Shown here: piece by piece, positions 15,323-23,597 of the stretch
How the letters are laid out: every line of letters starts with the position of its first letter
Position numbering within the stretch: the first letter of the stretch is position 1
From: Saprospiraceae bacterium
GTDB taxonomy: Bacteria > Bacteroidota > Bacteroidia > Chitinophagales > Saprospiraceae
Direction: 5' to 3'
DNA length: 44,545 nucleotides
Assembly: GCA_025056735.1 (NCBI GenBank)
Contig: JANWVR010000030.1
Coordinates: 1 to 44,545 of the forward strand
Translations under genes and position numbers: made by a program
The notes under the pieces: generated by a model
What the model was told of the DNA's origin: nothing
The model's database searches: none
The model's input: only the letters and a program-made list of their open reading frames with translations

Positions 15323-15970
15323 ATGAAATTATTACTCATTGGAATGGGGCCAGGCATAGGGCTGTCTGTGGTGAGGCGCTTTGGCCGCGAGGGCTTCGAG
15401 GCGTTTTTGGTGGCGCGCAATGCCGAAAAGTTGCAGGCATTCGAGCAGACTCTGGCCCAGGAAGGCATCCGCAGCCGCGGTTACGCCTGCGACATTGCCG
15501 ACGAGGAGGCCTTTTCGTCGCTTTTGCGGCGATTGGCCGCTGAACACCCGGATTTGGACATACTCCACTACAACGCCAGCGCCTTCAATCCGGCGCCACC
15601 GACGGCCATTTCTCTGCCGGTGTTTCACAGCGATTTCCGCATCAACGTAGTGGGCGCCCTGCTGGCGGCTCAGACCTTTGTGCCGCGTATGAAGGAGCGC
15701 GGCGGCGGCACAGTATTTATCACGGGTGGCGGTTCTGCACTGAAAGCGCCAGCGGAGCTGGCCTCGCTCAGTATAGGCAAAGCCGGTGTGCGCAATCTGG
15801 CCCTGTGCTTGGCCGAAGAGTGCGCGCCTCACGGCATTCGCGTGGGCACCATTACCGTCTGCGGTATGGTGCAGCCGGGTACGAAGTACGACCCTGACCA
15901 TATTGCCGACTTGTTTTGGCAAATGTACCAGACGCCAGCATCGGCCTGGAAGCGCGAAATTGTGCTCTAA
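15323..15970 (+). CDS. short-chain dehydrogenase/reductase
   Basis: A 215-residue Rossmann protein. The N-terminal LLIGMGPGIGLSVVRRFGREGF is a variant of the SDR nucleotide-binding loop (GxGxGIG instead of TGxxxGIG). YACDIADEEAF marks the second site, and LHYNASAF replaces the usual NNAG. GGGSALKAPAELASLSIGKAGVRNLALCLAEE aligns with the active-site region, but the canonical YxxxK reads S-I-G-K: the catalytic tyrosine appears to be replaced by serine. The upstream serine (GGGSAL) is kept. Small SDRs of this kind are widespread with unknown substrates. It is convergent with the following gene and overlaps it by 4 bp. Confidence 0.85.
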   Translation: MKLLLIGMGPGIGLSVVRRFGREGFEAFLVARNAEKLQAFEQTLAQEGIRSRGYACDIADEEAFSSLLRRLAAEHPDLDILHYNASAFNPAPPTAISLPVFHSDFRINVVGALLAAQTFVPRMKERGGGTVFITGGGSALKAPAELASLSIGKAGVRNLALCLAEECAPHGIRVGTITVCGMVQPGTKYDPDHIADLFWQMYQTPASAWKREIVL

Positions 15971-16815
15971 TCCGTTGCCGTTTTCACCCGCCGCCACACT
16001 AACGCCAAGGCCGGTGTGATGCCCAAAGCCGTGTGCCACTCTGCAGCGGAGGCCAGCGCCAGTTCGCGTGTCAATTGCACGTCAGCACCTACAGTAAAGC
16101 GCAATGGCTCAGCGCGCATACCCATGCGCAGCGTCAGCGCAGAAAGTGGATGGTAGGCCATACCTACGCGGGTTTGTGCGGGCCGTTCTAAGTCCTTTTC
16201 TATCTCTGCTGAGGCAGTAAATGTGCGGGAGGCTTGCCAGGCAGCGCCTAAGCGAAGCACGGCAGGTATGGGCGCGCCGCTTACTTCGACCTGAATAGGG
16301 TTATAGACCTGTGCGCCAAGCCAGACCTTGGGTATCGGGTTGGCTAAGGCGCTCAGGCTGAACGTCAGCGCCGTGGCCTGCCCATATTCGCGGGCCGATA
16401 CGCGCAACACATCTGCCCCGCCGCCTATCAGCAGCGCGCGGCTCAAACGCCGCCCGTACATCAGACGCAGGTGCTGCTCGCCGTACGCCTCGATGCCGGA
16501 ATGGGCTACGTCCAGCCCAAAACCGTCGCGCTTGCTCGTCTGTACCGCCGCCTGTATGCGCACCGCCTGCCAGCCCGACAGCCCATAGGGTAGGGTAGCA
16601 CCGGCCCATGCGCCCGATCCTTCGCCCAGCCCCAGCGCCGCCTCCTGACCGACGCCCGCCCGCAACGACGGATAAGCAACCATAGCGCTGCCTGAACCCA
16701 GCGCCGGCGCTACTTGCGGCGACCGCATGAACACTTGAGCAGGAGCAACACCCGCCATCGTTAGTGCAGCAAACGCTGCATAAAAAAATCGTTTCGCAAC
16801 TCCAGCAGGTATCAT
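15967..16815 (-). CDS. outer-membrane beta-barrel protein, PorV/PorQ-like (tentative)
   Basis: A 282-residue product with signal peptide MIPAGVAKRFFYAAFAALTMAGVAPAQ. The mature protein has regularly alternating strands, glycines and small residues (AGATLPYGLSGWQAVRIQAAVQ, VWLGAQVYNPIQVEVSGAPIPAVLRLGAAWQ, LTLRMGMRAEPLRFTVGADVQL), typical of FadL-like PorV/PorQ barrels or the UPF0164 group. PVLRLGAA-type segments are common in PorV-like proteins. The precise family is not certain. The gene starts 6 bp after the SCO1-like gene and is probably cotranscribed. Confidence 0.65.
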   Translation of the reverse strand: MIPAGVAKRFFYAAFAALTMAGVAPAQVFMRSPQVAPALGSGSAMVAYPSLRAGVGQEAALGLGEGSGAWAGATLPYGLSGWQAVRIQAAVQTSKRDGFGLDVAHSGIEAYGEQHLRLMYGRRLSRALLIGGGADVLRVSAREYGQATALTFSLSALANPIPKVWLGAQVYNPIQVEVSGAPIPAVLRLGAAWQASRTFTASAEIEKDLERPAQTRVGMAYHPLSALTLRMGMRAEPLRFTVGADVQLTRELALASAAEWHTALGITPALALVWRRVKTATD

Positions 16816-16821
16816 AATCCG

Positions 16822-17460
16822 TTATTGAACGCGCCGCGTAGCGCTTGAGCCGAATTGTTCCTCCAGCAGCGCATCTATATCTTCCATGAAGCGATCTACG
16901 TCGCGCGCGTCTGTGCCATCGCAAAAGGAGCGGACGTGGCGGTTGGTGTCCACCAGGATTAGCCGGCCGCTGTGGTCGAAGCCGCCAGGAGCGTCCGGAT
17001 TTTCCACGGCTACGCTGAAGTAATCGTCAGCAATGCCGTAGATGGCGTCGTGCTCGCCCGTTACTAATTTCCAACGGCGTGCGTCAATGCCCAGTTTTTG
17101 GGCATACCGCCTAAGTGCCGCCACCGTATCGTTTTTAGTGTCTATGGAATGCGACAGCAGCATTACGCGGTCGTCGTCGCGGTATTTCTGGTAAATGCGC
17201 AAGGCGTTGGCTTTCACCTTCGGGCAAATGGTAGGGCAGTGGATGAAAAAGAAATCGGCAATATAAATCTTGCCCTGAAAGGTCTCGTTCGTTACCTGCT
17301 GGCTGTCCTGGTCAATGAAGGAAAAATCGGGAATGGTAGGGTAAACGGTATCGCCATTCACCACGTCGCGTTCGCCCAGAATGGGCAGCCGGCGTGGGTT
17401 TTGCTGGCAGGCCATAACAGCCGAGATAAGTAGCGCAAAAAACACGATAGAGCGACTCAT
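16822..17460 (-). CDS. SCO1/SenC/PrrC-family copper-binding thioredoxin-fold lipoprotein
   Basis: A 212-residue product starting at 17460 with a lipobox ending at Cys18 (ISAVMAC). The thioredoxin fold contains FFFIHCPTICPKVKANA, with the CxxxC copper site at Cys75 and Cys79, and a later GGFDHSGRLILVD with the third copper ligand, histidine. SCO proteins deliver copper to the CuA centre of cytochrome c oxidase at the periplasmic face of the inner membrane, or act as thiol reductases. No cytochrome oxidase genes are in the window. It lies downstream of a small coiled-coil membrane gene, an arrangement I believe is common in Bacteroidota. Confidence 0.92.
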   Translation of the reverse strand: MSRSIVFFALLISAVMACQQNPRRLPILGERDVVNGDTVYPTIPDFSFIDQDSQQVTNETFQGKIYIADFFFIHCPTICPKVKANALRIYQKYRDDDRVMLLSHSIDTKNDTVAALRRYAQKLGIDARRWKLVTGEHDAIYGIADDYFSVAVENPDAPGGFDHSGRLILVDTNRHVRSFCDGTDARDVDRFMEDIDALLEEQFGSSATRRVQ

Positions 17461-17518
17461 ATCGTAATTCTCGGAAGTATTGTGCTTATTTTCTCTTGCC
17501 GGAAGTGTCAACAGCGGT

Positions 17519-17935
17519 TTATTGTTGTTGCAGTATCTGCCGGGCTGCATCGCAGGCGGCGCGGATGTCCTGTTGGTTTTGGCTGATGAGGCGCTTTTGC
17601 TCCTCTAAGTATTGGAGCGCCTCCTCCTGAGGGTGGCCTTTCGGGGGGGGATTGTATTGGCGCATCCACGTGTACATGTCATCCTCTGCTTTTTTCATCT
17701 GGTACAAAATGAGCTGCAGGGAGTCAGCACGGGGCGATTGGTCGGGTAGTTCGGCCTTGAGGCGTTTCAGAGCGCGGCCAAGGCGATTCATTTCGGCCAT
17801 TTCGGCCATGGCTTTATCGTGGATGGCCATGGTTTGCGCTTCAAGGTCTTCTACTGCCGTATTTTTGGGAAAAGAAAACACAAAGGCCACAGCAAATGCC
17901 GCTATAGCCAGGCCTATCCACGTATTTCTGTCCAT
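17519..17935 (-). CDS. membrane-anchored coiled-coil protein of unknown function
   Basis: A 138-residue product: an N-terminal membrane anchor (MDRNTWIGLAIAAFAVAFVFSF) followed by charged helices (VEDLEAQTMAIHDKAMAEMAEMNRLGRALKRLKAE and QYLEEQKRLISQNQQDIRAACDAARQILQQQ) predicted to form coiled coil. Similar proteins are often labelled viral A-type inclusion protein in Bacteroidota genomes, a name without functional meaning. It lies 58 bp before the SCO1-like gene on the same strand and may belong to respiratory-chain assembly by association only. Confidence 0.75.
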   Translation of the reverse strand: MDRNTWIGLAIAAFAVAFVFSFPKNTAVEDLEAQTMAIHDKAMAEMAEMNRLGRALKRLKAELPDQSPRADSLQLILYQMKKAEDDMYTWMRQYNPPPKGHPQEEALQYLEEQKRLISQNQQDIRAACDAARQILQQQ

Positions 17936-17984
17936 GTTGCAGGGGAGTTAGCGTCGGGTAGAAATTCGGAGGGTCAGAGCGGGT

Positions 17985-18602
17985 TTAGGACGTTTTGCGT
18001 CGGCGCAATTCGTCCCGTACTCGAGCAGCAGCTTCATAGTCTTCGCGTTCAATCATCTCCTTAAGATACCGCTCTAGGTCGTCGTCGCTATAGCTCTCTA
18101 AGGCATTCAGGTTGATCCGTCCGGCTGGGGCCGAAGACCCAGGGCCGCGCTGAGAGACCTGTGCTTGCGGTTCGTCTTCCTCTTCTTCCATTTCCGGGAA
18201 GACGATGCCAGCAGCGTCTAAGATAAATTCGTAGGTGTAGATGGGGCACTCGAAGCGCACCGCTAAGGCGAGGGCGTCGGAGGTGCGGGAGTCAATTTCA
18301 AAGACTTCTCCTTGGTGTACACACACCAGCCGCGCGTAGAAGACGCCGTCTAAGAGGTTGTTGATGACTACTTCGCGCAGTTCGATGTGGAAAGTCTCCA
18401 GCGCATTTTTGAAGAGGTCGTGCGTCAGGGGACGGCCCGGATACATGCGCTCCATAGCGATAGCGATGGAATGCGCCTCGCAGCTTCCGATAACGATAGG
18501 TAGGCGGCGGTGGCCGCGGCGTTCTTTGAGCACAACGGCATAGTTCTGCGCCTGGGATACGCTATTAGACAGGTTGACAATTTCCAGTTCGACGCGATTC
18601 AT
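17985..18602 (-). CDS. bifunctional nuclease-domain (DUF151) protein with C-terminal UVR motif
   Basis: A 205-residue product. Residues 1-135 are the BFN/DUF151 domain: VVLKERRGHRRLPIVIGSCEAHSIAIAMERM, PLTHDLFKNALETFHIELREVVINNLLDGVFYARL and EIDSRTSDALALAVRFECPIY are its conserved blocks. After an acidic linker (EMEEEEDEPQ) the C-terminal DLERYLKEMIEREDYEAAARVRDELRRRK is a UvrB/UvrC (UVR) helical hairpin. The plant and bacterial BFN proteins have RNase and DNase activity; the fused UVR motif is the common Bacteroidota form. It is preceded by a -7 element and probably heads the operon running to 15967. Confidence 0.9.
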   Translation of the reverse strand: MNRVELEIVNLSNSVSQAQNYAVVLKERRGHRRLPIVIGSCEAHSIAIAMERMYPGRPLTHDLFKNALETFHIELREVVINNLLDGVFYARLVCVHQGEVFEIDSRTSDALALAVRFECPIYTYEFILDAAGIVFPEMEEEEDEPQAQVSQRGPGSSAPAGRINLNALESYSDDDLERYLKEMIEREDYEAAARVRDELRRRKTS

Positions 18603-18654
18603 AGCCAGATGGATAGGTTCGGTTAGAAATAAGCAGATGGGGTTTTAGCGGCAG

Positions 18655-18662
18655 CAAAGTTA
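18655..18662 (-). promoter_or_regulatory. -7 element TAACTTTG for the bifunctional nuclease gene
   Basis: A full TAnnTTTG match on the minus strand, about 52 bp before the start at 18602. It lies in the short gap after etfA, implying the nuclease operon is not simply read from the etf promoter. Confidence 0.5.
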
Positions 18663-18694
18663 GCCCAGATACGCAGTTTTTTCTACACAGCCTG

Positions 18695-19663
18695 TTACTG
18701 TGCGGCTTTGAATTTTCGAATAGACTCGGTCAGTCGCGGCACTACTTCAAAGAGGTCGCCCACTACGCCGTAGTCAGCAGCTTTAAAGAAGGGCGCTTCT
18801 GGGTCTTTGTTGATGACCACGATGACCTTGGAGTTGTTAACGCCGGCCAGATGCTGGATGGCGCCGCTGATGCCTATGGCGATGTAGAGGTTTGGGCGTA
18901 TGGCAATGCCGGTCTGCCCAACGTGTTCGTGGTGCGGTCTCCAATGGCTGTCGGCTACTGGGCGCGAGCAAGCGGTTGTGGCACCCAGTACATCGGCCAG
19001 CTCCTCAACGATGCCCCAGTTGGAGGGGTCTTTCATGCCACGCCCTGCTGATACTACTACCTCGGCTTCGGGCAACGGAACGCGCCCTTCAACCGTGCGC
19101 ACCTCGCGCACGCGCACGCGCGGGGCCGGCACGGCCACCGAAAGGGCCTCTACCGGAACCGCTTGACCCTCGACTTCCGGACGTATCGCATTACCCATCA
19201 ACGACAATACCTTTATCGGGCTAATGATGGCATATTCTGCTGTGGCCTTGCCCGAAAAAACGGACTTACGCACCACCAAACGACCGTCGCCGCTCACCTC
19301 CGATACACCGCTGACACCCGACACTAGACCGGCCTTCAGCCGTACGGCTACCCGACCCGCCAGCGTCTTGCCTGTGGAGGTGTGGCTCATGACCACTACC
19401 TCAGCACCTACTTGGCGGGCTACCTCAGCCAGTACCTGAGTGTATGACTGCGAGTCCAACGTCTGGAGCGCATCGTCCGATACCTGCAGCACCCGCGACG
19501 CACCGTAGCGGCCCAACTCACCCGGGTCGCCCTGTACAGGGCCTAACACAACAGCCGCACAGGGACACCCCATTTGGTCGGCCAATTTTTTCCCAAAAGT
19601 TACAGCCTCAAAAGCGGCTTTCTTGAACTGCCCGCGCGGGCTTTCAGCATATACCAGAACCAT
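18695..19663 (-). CDS. etfA: electron transfer flavoprotein alpha subunit
   Basis: A 322-residue product. The N-terminal domain begins [28 protein letters not shown]. The C-terminal FAD domain has [73 protein letters not shown] followed by [14 protein letters not shown], the etfA signature that holds FAD. With EtfB it carries electrons from acyl-CoA and related dehydrogenases to ETF:quinone oxidoreductase in the cytoplasm. It follows etfB by 53 bp on the same strand. No dehydrogenase gene is adjacent. Confidence 0.95.
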   Translation of the reverse strand: MVLVYAESPRGQFKKAAFEAVTFGKKLADQMGCPCAAVVLGPVQGDPGELGRYGASRVLQVSDDALQTLDSQSYTQVLAEVARQVGAEVVVMSHTSTGKTLAGRVAVRLKAGLVSGVSGVSEVSGDGRLVVRKSVFSGKATAEYAIISPIKVLSLMGNAIRPEVEGQAVPVEALSVAVPAPRVRVREVRTVEGRVPLPEAEVVVSAGRGMKDPSNWGIVEELADVLGATTACSRPVADSHWRPHHEHVGQTGIAIRPNLYIAIGISGAIQHLAGVNNSKVIVVINKDPEAPFFKAADYGVVGDLFEVVPRLTESIRKFKAAQ

Positions 19664-19716
19664 ATTTTATAAAAAACGAAAAGGCTGGAAGAATAAAAAA
19701 TAAAATAAGTGTGTTT

Positions 19717-20457
19717 TCAAATGACCTTGGCTTCTTCGTGCAGGAGGCGCACCAATTCGTCCATATCCTCCGGATTGACCAGTTTAACCCCCGCTTTGGG
19801 TGGAGGGAGGGTGAATTTCACCACCTGCACCGGTTCCTCAACAGGTACGGGCGGCACAACCTTGAGCGGCTTAGTGCGCGCCATCATAATGCCGCGCATG
19901 TTGGGAATGCGCTGCTCGGCCATGCCCTTAGCGGCGCTGACGACGAAGGGAAGGTCTACTTCCACCACCTCAACGCCGCCTTCAATGTCGCGCTCCACCA
20001 CGGCCCGGTTGCCCTCTAAGTCGAGTTTGCTGGCAAAAGCGATGTAGGGGAGGTCTAAGTACTCAGCAACCATGGCGCCTACTTCGGCACCGTTGTAGTC
20101 AATGGTTTCTTTGCCCAGAAATATGAGGTCAAAGTTTTCGGAGCGAGCGTACTCAGCAATTTGTCGGGCGGTAAAGGCCGAGGAGGTGGGCTCAGCGTCA
20201 ATGCGGACGGCTTCGTCTGCGCCGATGGCCAAAGCTTTGCGGATGGTCGTTTCGTTGGCCGCCGGGCCCACGTTTAGGGCCACCACGGTACCGCCTAAAG
20301 CTTCGCGCAGCTCGCAGGCGCGCACTAAGGCATACCATTCGTCGTAGGGATTCATGATAAACGTAACGCCAGTGCCGTCATAGGCTTTACCGTCGGGCGT
20401 AAAAGCAACGCGGGCGGTGGTGTCAGGCGTCTGGCTGATGCAAACGAGAAATTTCAT
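19717..20457 (-). CDS. etfB: electron transfer flavoprotein beta subunit
   Basis: A 246-residue product starting MKFLVCISQTPDTTARVAF. The AMP-binding domain shows NPYDEWYALVRACELREALGG, then VRIDAEPTSSAFTARQIAEYA, LIFLGKETIDYNGAEVGAMVAEYLDLP and DLPFVVSAAKGMAEQRIPNMRGIMMARTKPL, which is the EtfB signature region. It forms the heterodimer with EtfA. A -7 element lies about 80 bp upstream, back to back with the promoter of the TPR gene. Confidence 0.95.
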   Translation of the reverse strand: MKFLVCISQTPDTTARVAFTPDGKAYDGTGVTFIMNPYDEWYALVRACELREALGGTVVALNVGPAANETTIRKALAIGADEAVRIDAEPTSSAFTARQIAEYARSENFDLIFLGKETIDYNGAEVGAMVAEYLDLPYIAFASKLDLEGNRAVVERDIEGGVEVVEVDLPFVVSAAKGMAEQRIPNMRGIMMARTKPLKVVPPVPVEEPVQVVKFTLPPPKAGVKLVNPEDMDELVRLLHEEAKVI

Positions 20458-20538
20458 GACTGACTCCGGAAATCATCAAAAGAAGTGGAAAGCTGAAGCT
20501 TGAGCCGTTTTTACAGCTACCTATGCTCAGAGGCGCGG

Positions 20539-20546
20539 CAAAGGTA
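20539..20546 (-). promoter_or_regulatory. -7 element TACCTTTG for etfBA
   Basis: A full TAnnTTTG match on the minus strand, giving a leader of about 75 nt for etfB. It is 18 bp from the divergent plus-strand -7 element. Confidence 0.6.
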
Positions 20547-20564
20547 GCAAAGGGCGGGGCATTG

Positions 20565-20572
20565 TACCTTTG
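20565..20572 (+). promoter_or_regulatory. -7 element TACCTTTG for the TPR/DUF4292/EnvC operon
   Basis: A full TAnnTTTG match, about 42 bp before the start at 20615. Its -33 region would overlap the -7 element of the divergent etf promoter. Confidence 0.6.
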
Positions 20573-20614
20573 GCGCCTCATCAACAAATACCTACTCGTT
20601 TCGTTCAAGTGCGC

Positions 20615-20944
20615 ATGAGTTCGCGTTTGCAGCAACTAATGGCCCTTTGGGAGGCGAATTCGACCGATGCTTTTTTGCTTTTTGCTATTGCCAAAGAGCA
20701 CGAAAAAGCAGGCAACGATGCCGAGGCGCTCGCGTGGTACGAGCGTTTGCGCCAAACTGACCCGGCCTACGTGGGTCTGTATTACCACCTTGGGCGGCTC
20801 TACGAACGCTCAGGTCGTCCGCAGGATGCCATCGAAGCCTATCGCACCGGCATGCACGCCGCTAAGCAAGCGGGCGACCTGCACGCCTGGGCAGAGCTGA
20901 ATGCCGCACGCATGGAAATAGACCCGAACGATGATGACTTTTGA
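20615..20944 (+). CDS. small tetratricopeptide-repeat protein
   Basis: A 109-residue product made of about two and a half TPR units: FLLFAIAKEHEKAGNDAEALAWYERLRQTDPAY, VGLYYHLGRLYERSGRPQDAIEAYRTGMHAA, and a final helix pair ending NAARMEIDPNDDDF. The ATG at 20615 follows the promoter; the upstream in-frame start at 20570 overlaps the -7 element. It has no signal peptide, so it is cytoplasmic. Its 3' end overlaps the DUF4292 gene by 14 bp. Such scaffold proteins bind partner peptides; here the neighbours suggest an envelope-biogenesis operon. Confidence 0.8.
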   Translation: MSSRLQQLMALWEANSTDAFLLFAIAKEHEKAGNDAEALAWYERLRQTDPAYVGLYYHLGRLYERSGRPQDAIEAYRTGMHAAKQAGDLHAWAELNAARMEIDPNDDDF

Positions 20945-21731
20945 ACGCTTTTGGACGCTGACAGTACTGGCGCTTTTGGCGCTTGCGCTGACGGGTTCTG
21001 CTTGTCGGCGAAAATCTTTGGCTGAAGAGCGTATCACGCCCGCTACGGCGCCTATGGCCGCCGACGCACTTAAGAAGCGAGTGCAGGAAAAACGCTCTGT
21101 GCAGGTGCGTACGCTGGCAGCGCATGCGCGACTTTACGTAGAGGGTGAGGATGTGGCCGCCGACGCCAGCGCCAACCTCATCTGGGTGCGCGACAGCGTC
21201 CTGTGGCTCAATATCAAGAAGTTCGGCATGGAAGTTTCGCGCGCCCTTATCACACCCGACTCCTTTTTCTTGCTCAACCGCGTAGATAAAACAGTGCTGG
21301 CGGCTTCGCGTCAGGAATTTCAGCAGCGCTATCATCTACCCGAGGGACTGCCCATCTTACAGCACCTCTTGTTAGCAGAGGCATGGCTGCCCGACATGGT
21401 GGCCTTTCAAGCCGATATCAAAGACTCGTTGCACCGTTTGAGTGGCGCCGATGGTCGCTTTTTGCTGGACTACCGCATTGAAGAAGGCGCCTTCTGGCTG
21501 CGTCAGAGCACGTTCCTTCAGCCTGCCGAAGGACAATGGCTCTCGCAGACGTACGCGCGTTACCAAAAGTTGCCGCGAGTAGGCGCCTTTTTTCCGTATT
21601 TTCGCCGCCTCGAACTCTTCAGCCCAGAAAGCGGTTATTTCCGCGCCGATATTGATTTCACCCACATCGAGGTCAACGTTGACAAATCTTTCCGCTTTGA
21701 CATCCCTGACCATTACCACCGCCTGCCGTAG
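20931..21731 (+). CDS. DUF4292 lipoprotein
   Basis: A 266-residue product with a lipoprotein signal ending LALTGSAC (Cys25). The mature part is the DUF4292 fold, related to LolA/LolB-like half barrels: VRTLAAHARLYVEGEDVAADASANLIWVRDSVLWLNIKKFGMEVSRALITPDSFFLLNRVDKTVL is the diagnostic region (a strand run, then a conserved L-N-R). The C-terminal YFRADIDFTHIEVNVDKSFRFDIPDHYHRLP completes it. It is presumably an envelope lipoprotein handling lipoprotein or lipid, by fold analogy only. It overlaps both neighbours; a TPR-DUF4292-EnvC order is, I believe, frequent in Bacteroidota. Confidence 0.85.
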   Translation: MMTFERFWTLTVLALLALALTGSACRRKSLAEERITPATAPMAADALKKRVQEKRSVQVRTLAAHARLYVEGEDVAADASANLIWVRDSVLWLNIKKFGMEVSRALITPDSFFLLNRVDKTVLAASRQEFQQRYHLPEGLPILQHLLLAEAWLPDMVAFQADIKDSLHRLSGADGRFLLDYRIEEGAFWLRQSTFLQPAEGQWLSQTYARYQKLPRVGAFFPYFRRLELFSPESGYFRADIDFTHIEVNVDKSFRFDIPDHYHRLP

Positions 21732-22983
21732 CGCCTTTCGCTTAGTCGTTGTAGGAGGCATGCTGTTCTGTGTGTTTTCATCGGCAACGGCCCAAAATCG
21801 GCAGGAGCTGGAGGAAAAACGCAAGCGCATCCTGCGCGAAATCTCTGTAACCAATAACTTGCTGGAAAAGACCAGCCGCGATAAAGCTGCTGCATTAGAC
21901 CGCTACACCACCCTGCAAAAGCAGATTGAACGCCGCGAACGCCTCATCCAGACGCTAACCGCCGAAATCGCCGCCGCTCAAAGCGCCATCACGCGCAATA
22001 CGGCCGTAGTTGCCTCCTTAGAGCAGGATATACAAATCATGCGGGCCGACTATGCTCGCACCATACGCCAGGCCTATCGGCGCAAGTCGCTAACCAACCC
22101 GCTGCTGTTTATTCTTTCGGCTGACAATCTTAATCAAGCATTTCGGCGTTGGCTCTTTTTGCTCAAGTACGATCGCTTCCGAAAGACGCAGGCCGATGCC
22201 ATCGTCCAAACGCAACAAGCGCTTCAGATACGCACCGCTACGTTGGAGAGCACTCGCCTTCAACAAACGGAACTGCTCCAGTCGCTTCAGCAACAGCGCC
22301 AAATGCTGGAAGCCGAGCTGCAGGAAAAAGAACGCCTGTTGCGAACACTTAAAGCAGATGAAGAGCGTTTGCGCACAGACCTGAAAAAACAGCAAGCCCA
22401 ACACGAAGCCCTCAACGCCGCAATTGAGCGCATCATCCAGGAAGAAGTACGCAAACAGGCCGCCCGAAGAGAGGAAGTGATGGCATCGGCTCCTCCTGCC
22501 ACAGTCGAGTCTGCGCCTGCCACTGCAGAGGATGTTCCTGCCCCCGCAGCCAAAGAAGATGCGGCTACTACCAGCTTTCGCCAAAACCGCGGACGCCTGC
22601 CCTGGCCCGTGCAAAACGGCTATGTCTCGCGCCGATTTGGCCGCCAAAAACACCCTACCCTGGCCAATATTGAAATTGACAACAAAGGCATTGATATCCG
22701 CACCGACGAGCGCGCGCCTGTGAAGGCTGTGTGCGACGGCATCGTGTCCGGCATTCAGTACGTGCCCGGACACGAGAACACAATTATTCTTCAACACGGC
22801 GACTTCTACACCGTTTATAGCAATCTCAGTGAGGTTAGCTTATCCAAAGGTGCCCGCGTGAAAGCTGGCCAGGTCATGGGGCGCGTTTACACAAACCCCA
22901 TCTCTAACGCTGCTGAACTTCACTTCGAGGTATGGTACCAAACCCAGCGCCTCAATCCCAGCCGATGGCTCAAGGTGCAATAA
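21697..22983 (+). CDS. EnvC-like murein hydrolase activator with degenerate LytM (M23) domain
   Basis: About 428 residues if started at TTG 21697, which gives a signal peptide (ACRSAFRLVVVGGMLFCVFSSATAQ). TTG 21652 and 21679 and ATG 21760 are alternatives; the ATG would leave too short a signal. A long coiled coil follows (residues about 35-270; RQELEEKRKRILREISV, QQRQMLEAELQEKERLLRTLK), then an A/P linker and a LytM domain (GYVSRRFGRQKHPTLANIEIDNKGIDI, LHFEVWYQTQRLNPSRWLK). The catalytic zinc motifs are altered: the expected H-x-G-x-D region reads NKGIDI, and the second reads ELHFEV rather than HLHFE. This matches EnvC, which activates amidases at the division site without cutting peptidoglycan itself. 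Confidence 0.87.
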   Translation: MTSLTITTACRSAFRLVVVGGMLFCVFSSATAQNRQELEEKRKRILREISVTNNLLEKTSRDKAAALDRYTTLQKQIERRERLIQTLTAEIAAAQSAITRNTAVVASLEQDIQIMRADYARTIRQAYRRKSLTNPLLFILSADNLNQAFRRWLFLLKYDRFRKTQADAIVQTQQALQIRTATLESTRLQQTELLQSLQQQRQMLEAELQEKERLLRTLKADEERLRTDLKKQQAQHEALNAAIERIIQEEVRKQAARREEVMASAPPATVESAPATAEDVPAPAAKEDAATTSFRQNRGRLPWPVQNGYVSRRFGRQKHPTLANIEIDNKGIDIRTDERAPVKAVCDGIVSGIQYVPGHENTIILQHGDFYTVYSNLSEVSLSKGARVKAGQVMGRVYTNPISNAAELHFEVWYQTQRLNPSRWLKVQ

Positions 22984-22994
22984 CTGACAGTGTC

Positions 22995-23510
22995 ATGACC
23001 CTCACCTCTATTTCTGCTGCCGAACGCATCGCGACTGCTCGCCGCCTCTTAGACAGCGTGTGCGACCCCGAAATACCTGTACTCACGGTTGCTGATTTGG
23101 GTATTCTTCGAGACGTGCGTTGGCTCGACGAAGAGCAAACCCTTGAGGTCGTCATCACGCCTACGTACAGCGGCTGCCCGGCTATGAACGCCATTGAGGT
23201 CAACATTCGGGCTGCCCTGCAAGACGGTGGATTCGAACGCGTACGGGTAACTACTGTGCTCGCCCCTGCCTGGACAACTGACTGGCTCAGCCCGGAGGGC
23301 CGCGAAAAACTCCGAGCCTTCGGCATTGCGCCACCTGCCGAGGCCACTGCCGACAAGCAAGCCTTGCTGGGGCAGCCGCGCATCCTGCAATGCCCGCATT
23401 GCGGCTCGCAAAACACTGAAATGATTGCGCAATTCGCCTCTACTGCCTGCAAAGCGATGTTCCGATGCTTGGACTGTTTGGAGCCATTTGATTATTTTAA
23501 ATGCCATTAA
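22995..23510 (+). CDS. paaD: PaaD-like protein (phenylacetyl-CoA epoxidase maturation factor), MIP18/DUF59 family
   Basis: A 171-residue product. Residues about 10-95 are the DUF59 domain (LDSVCDPEIPVLTVADLGILRDV, then VVITPTYSGCPAMNAIEVNI with the conserved SGCP cysteine). The C-terminal half has WTTDWLSPEGREKLRAFGIAPP and a zinc-ribbon-like cysteine set (CPHCGS, then CRCLDC-type CFRCLDC arrangement ending FDYFKCH), which is the PaaD/PaaJ form. PaaD is thought to deliver an iron-sulfur or diiron centre to the PaaABCE epoxidase. None of those genes is here; the gene follows envC by 11 bp. Start at ATG 22995 is the first with family-like sequence. A SufT-type role is the alternative. Confidence 0.85.
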   Translation: MTLTSISAAERIATARRLLDSVCDPEIPVLTVADLGILRDVRWLDEEQTLEVVITPTYSGCPAMNAIEVNIRAALQDGGFERVRVTTVLAPAWTTDWLSPEGREKLRAFGIAPPAEATADKQALLGQPRILQCPHCGSQNTEMIAQFASTACKAMFRCLDCLEPFDYFKCH

Positions 23511-23516
23511 ATGCCG

Positions 23517-23524
23517 TACTTTTG
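23517..23524 (+). promoter_or_regulatory. -7 element TACTTTTG upstream of the SNase-like gene
   Basis: A full TAnnTTTG match, giving a leader of about 70 nt before the ATG at 23598. Confidence 0.5.
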
Positions 23525-23597
23525 GGTTGTTTAATGAATAGGCATATTTTTTGCTTTTAGATCGCATTCCTAACATTTTTTAAACTGCTGAAGTCCC

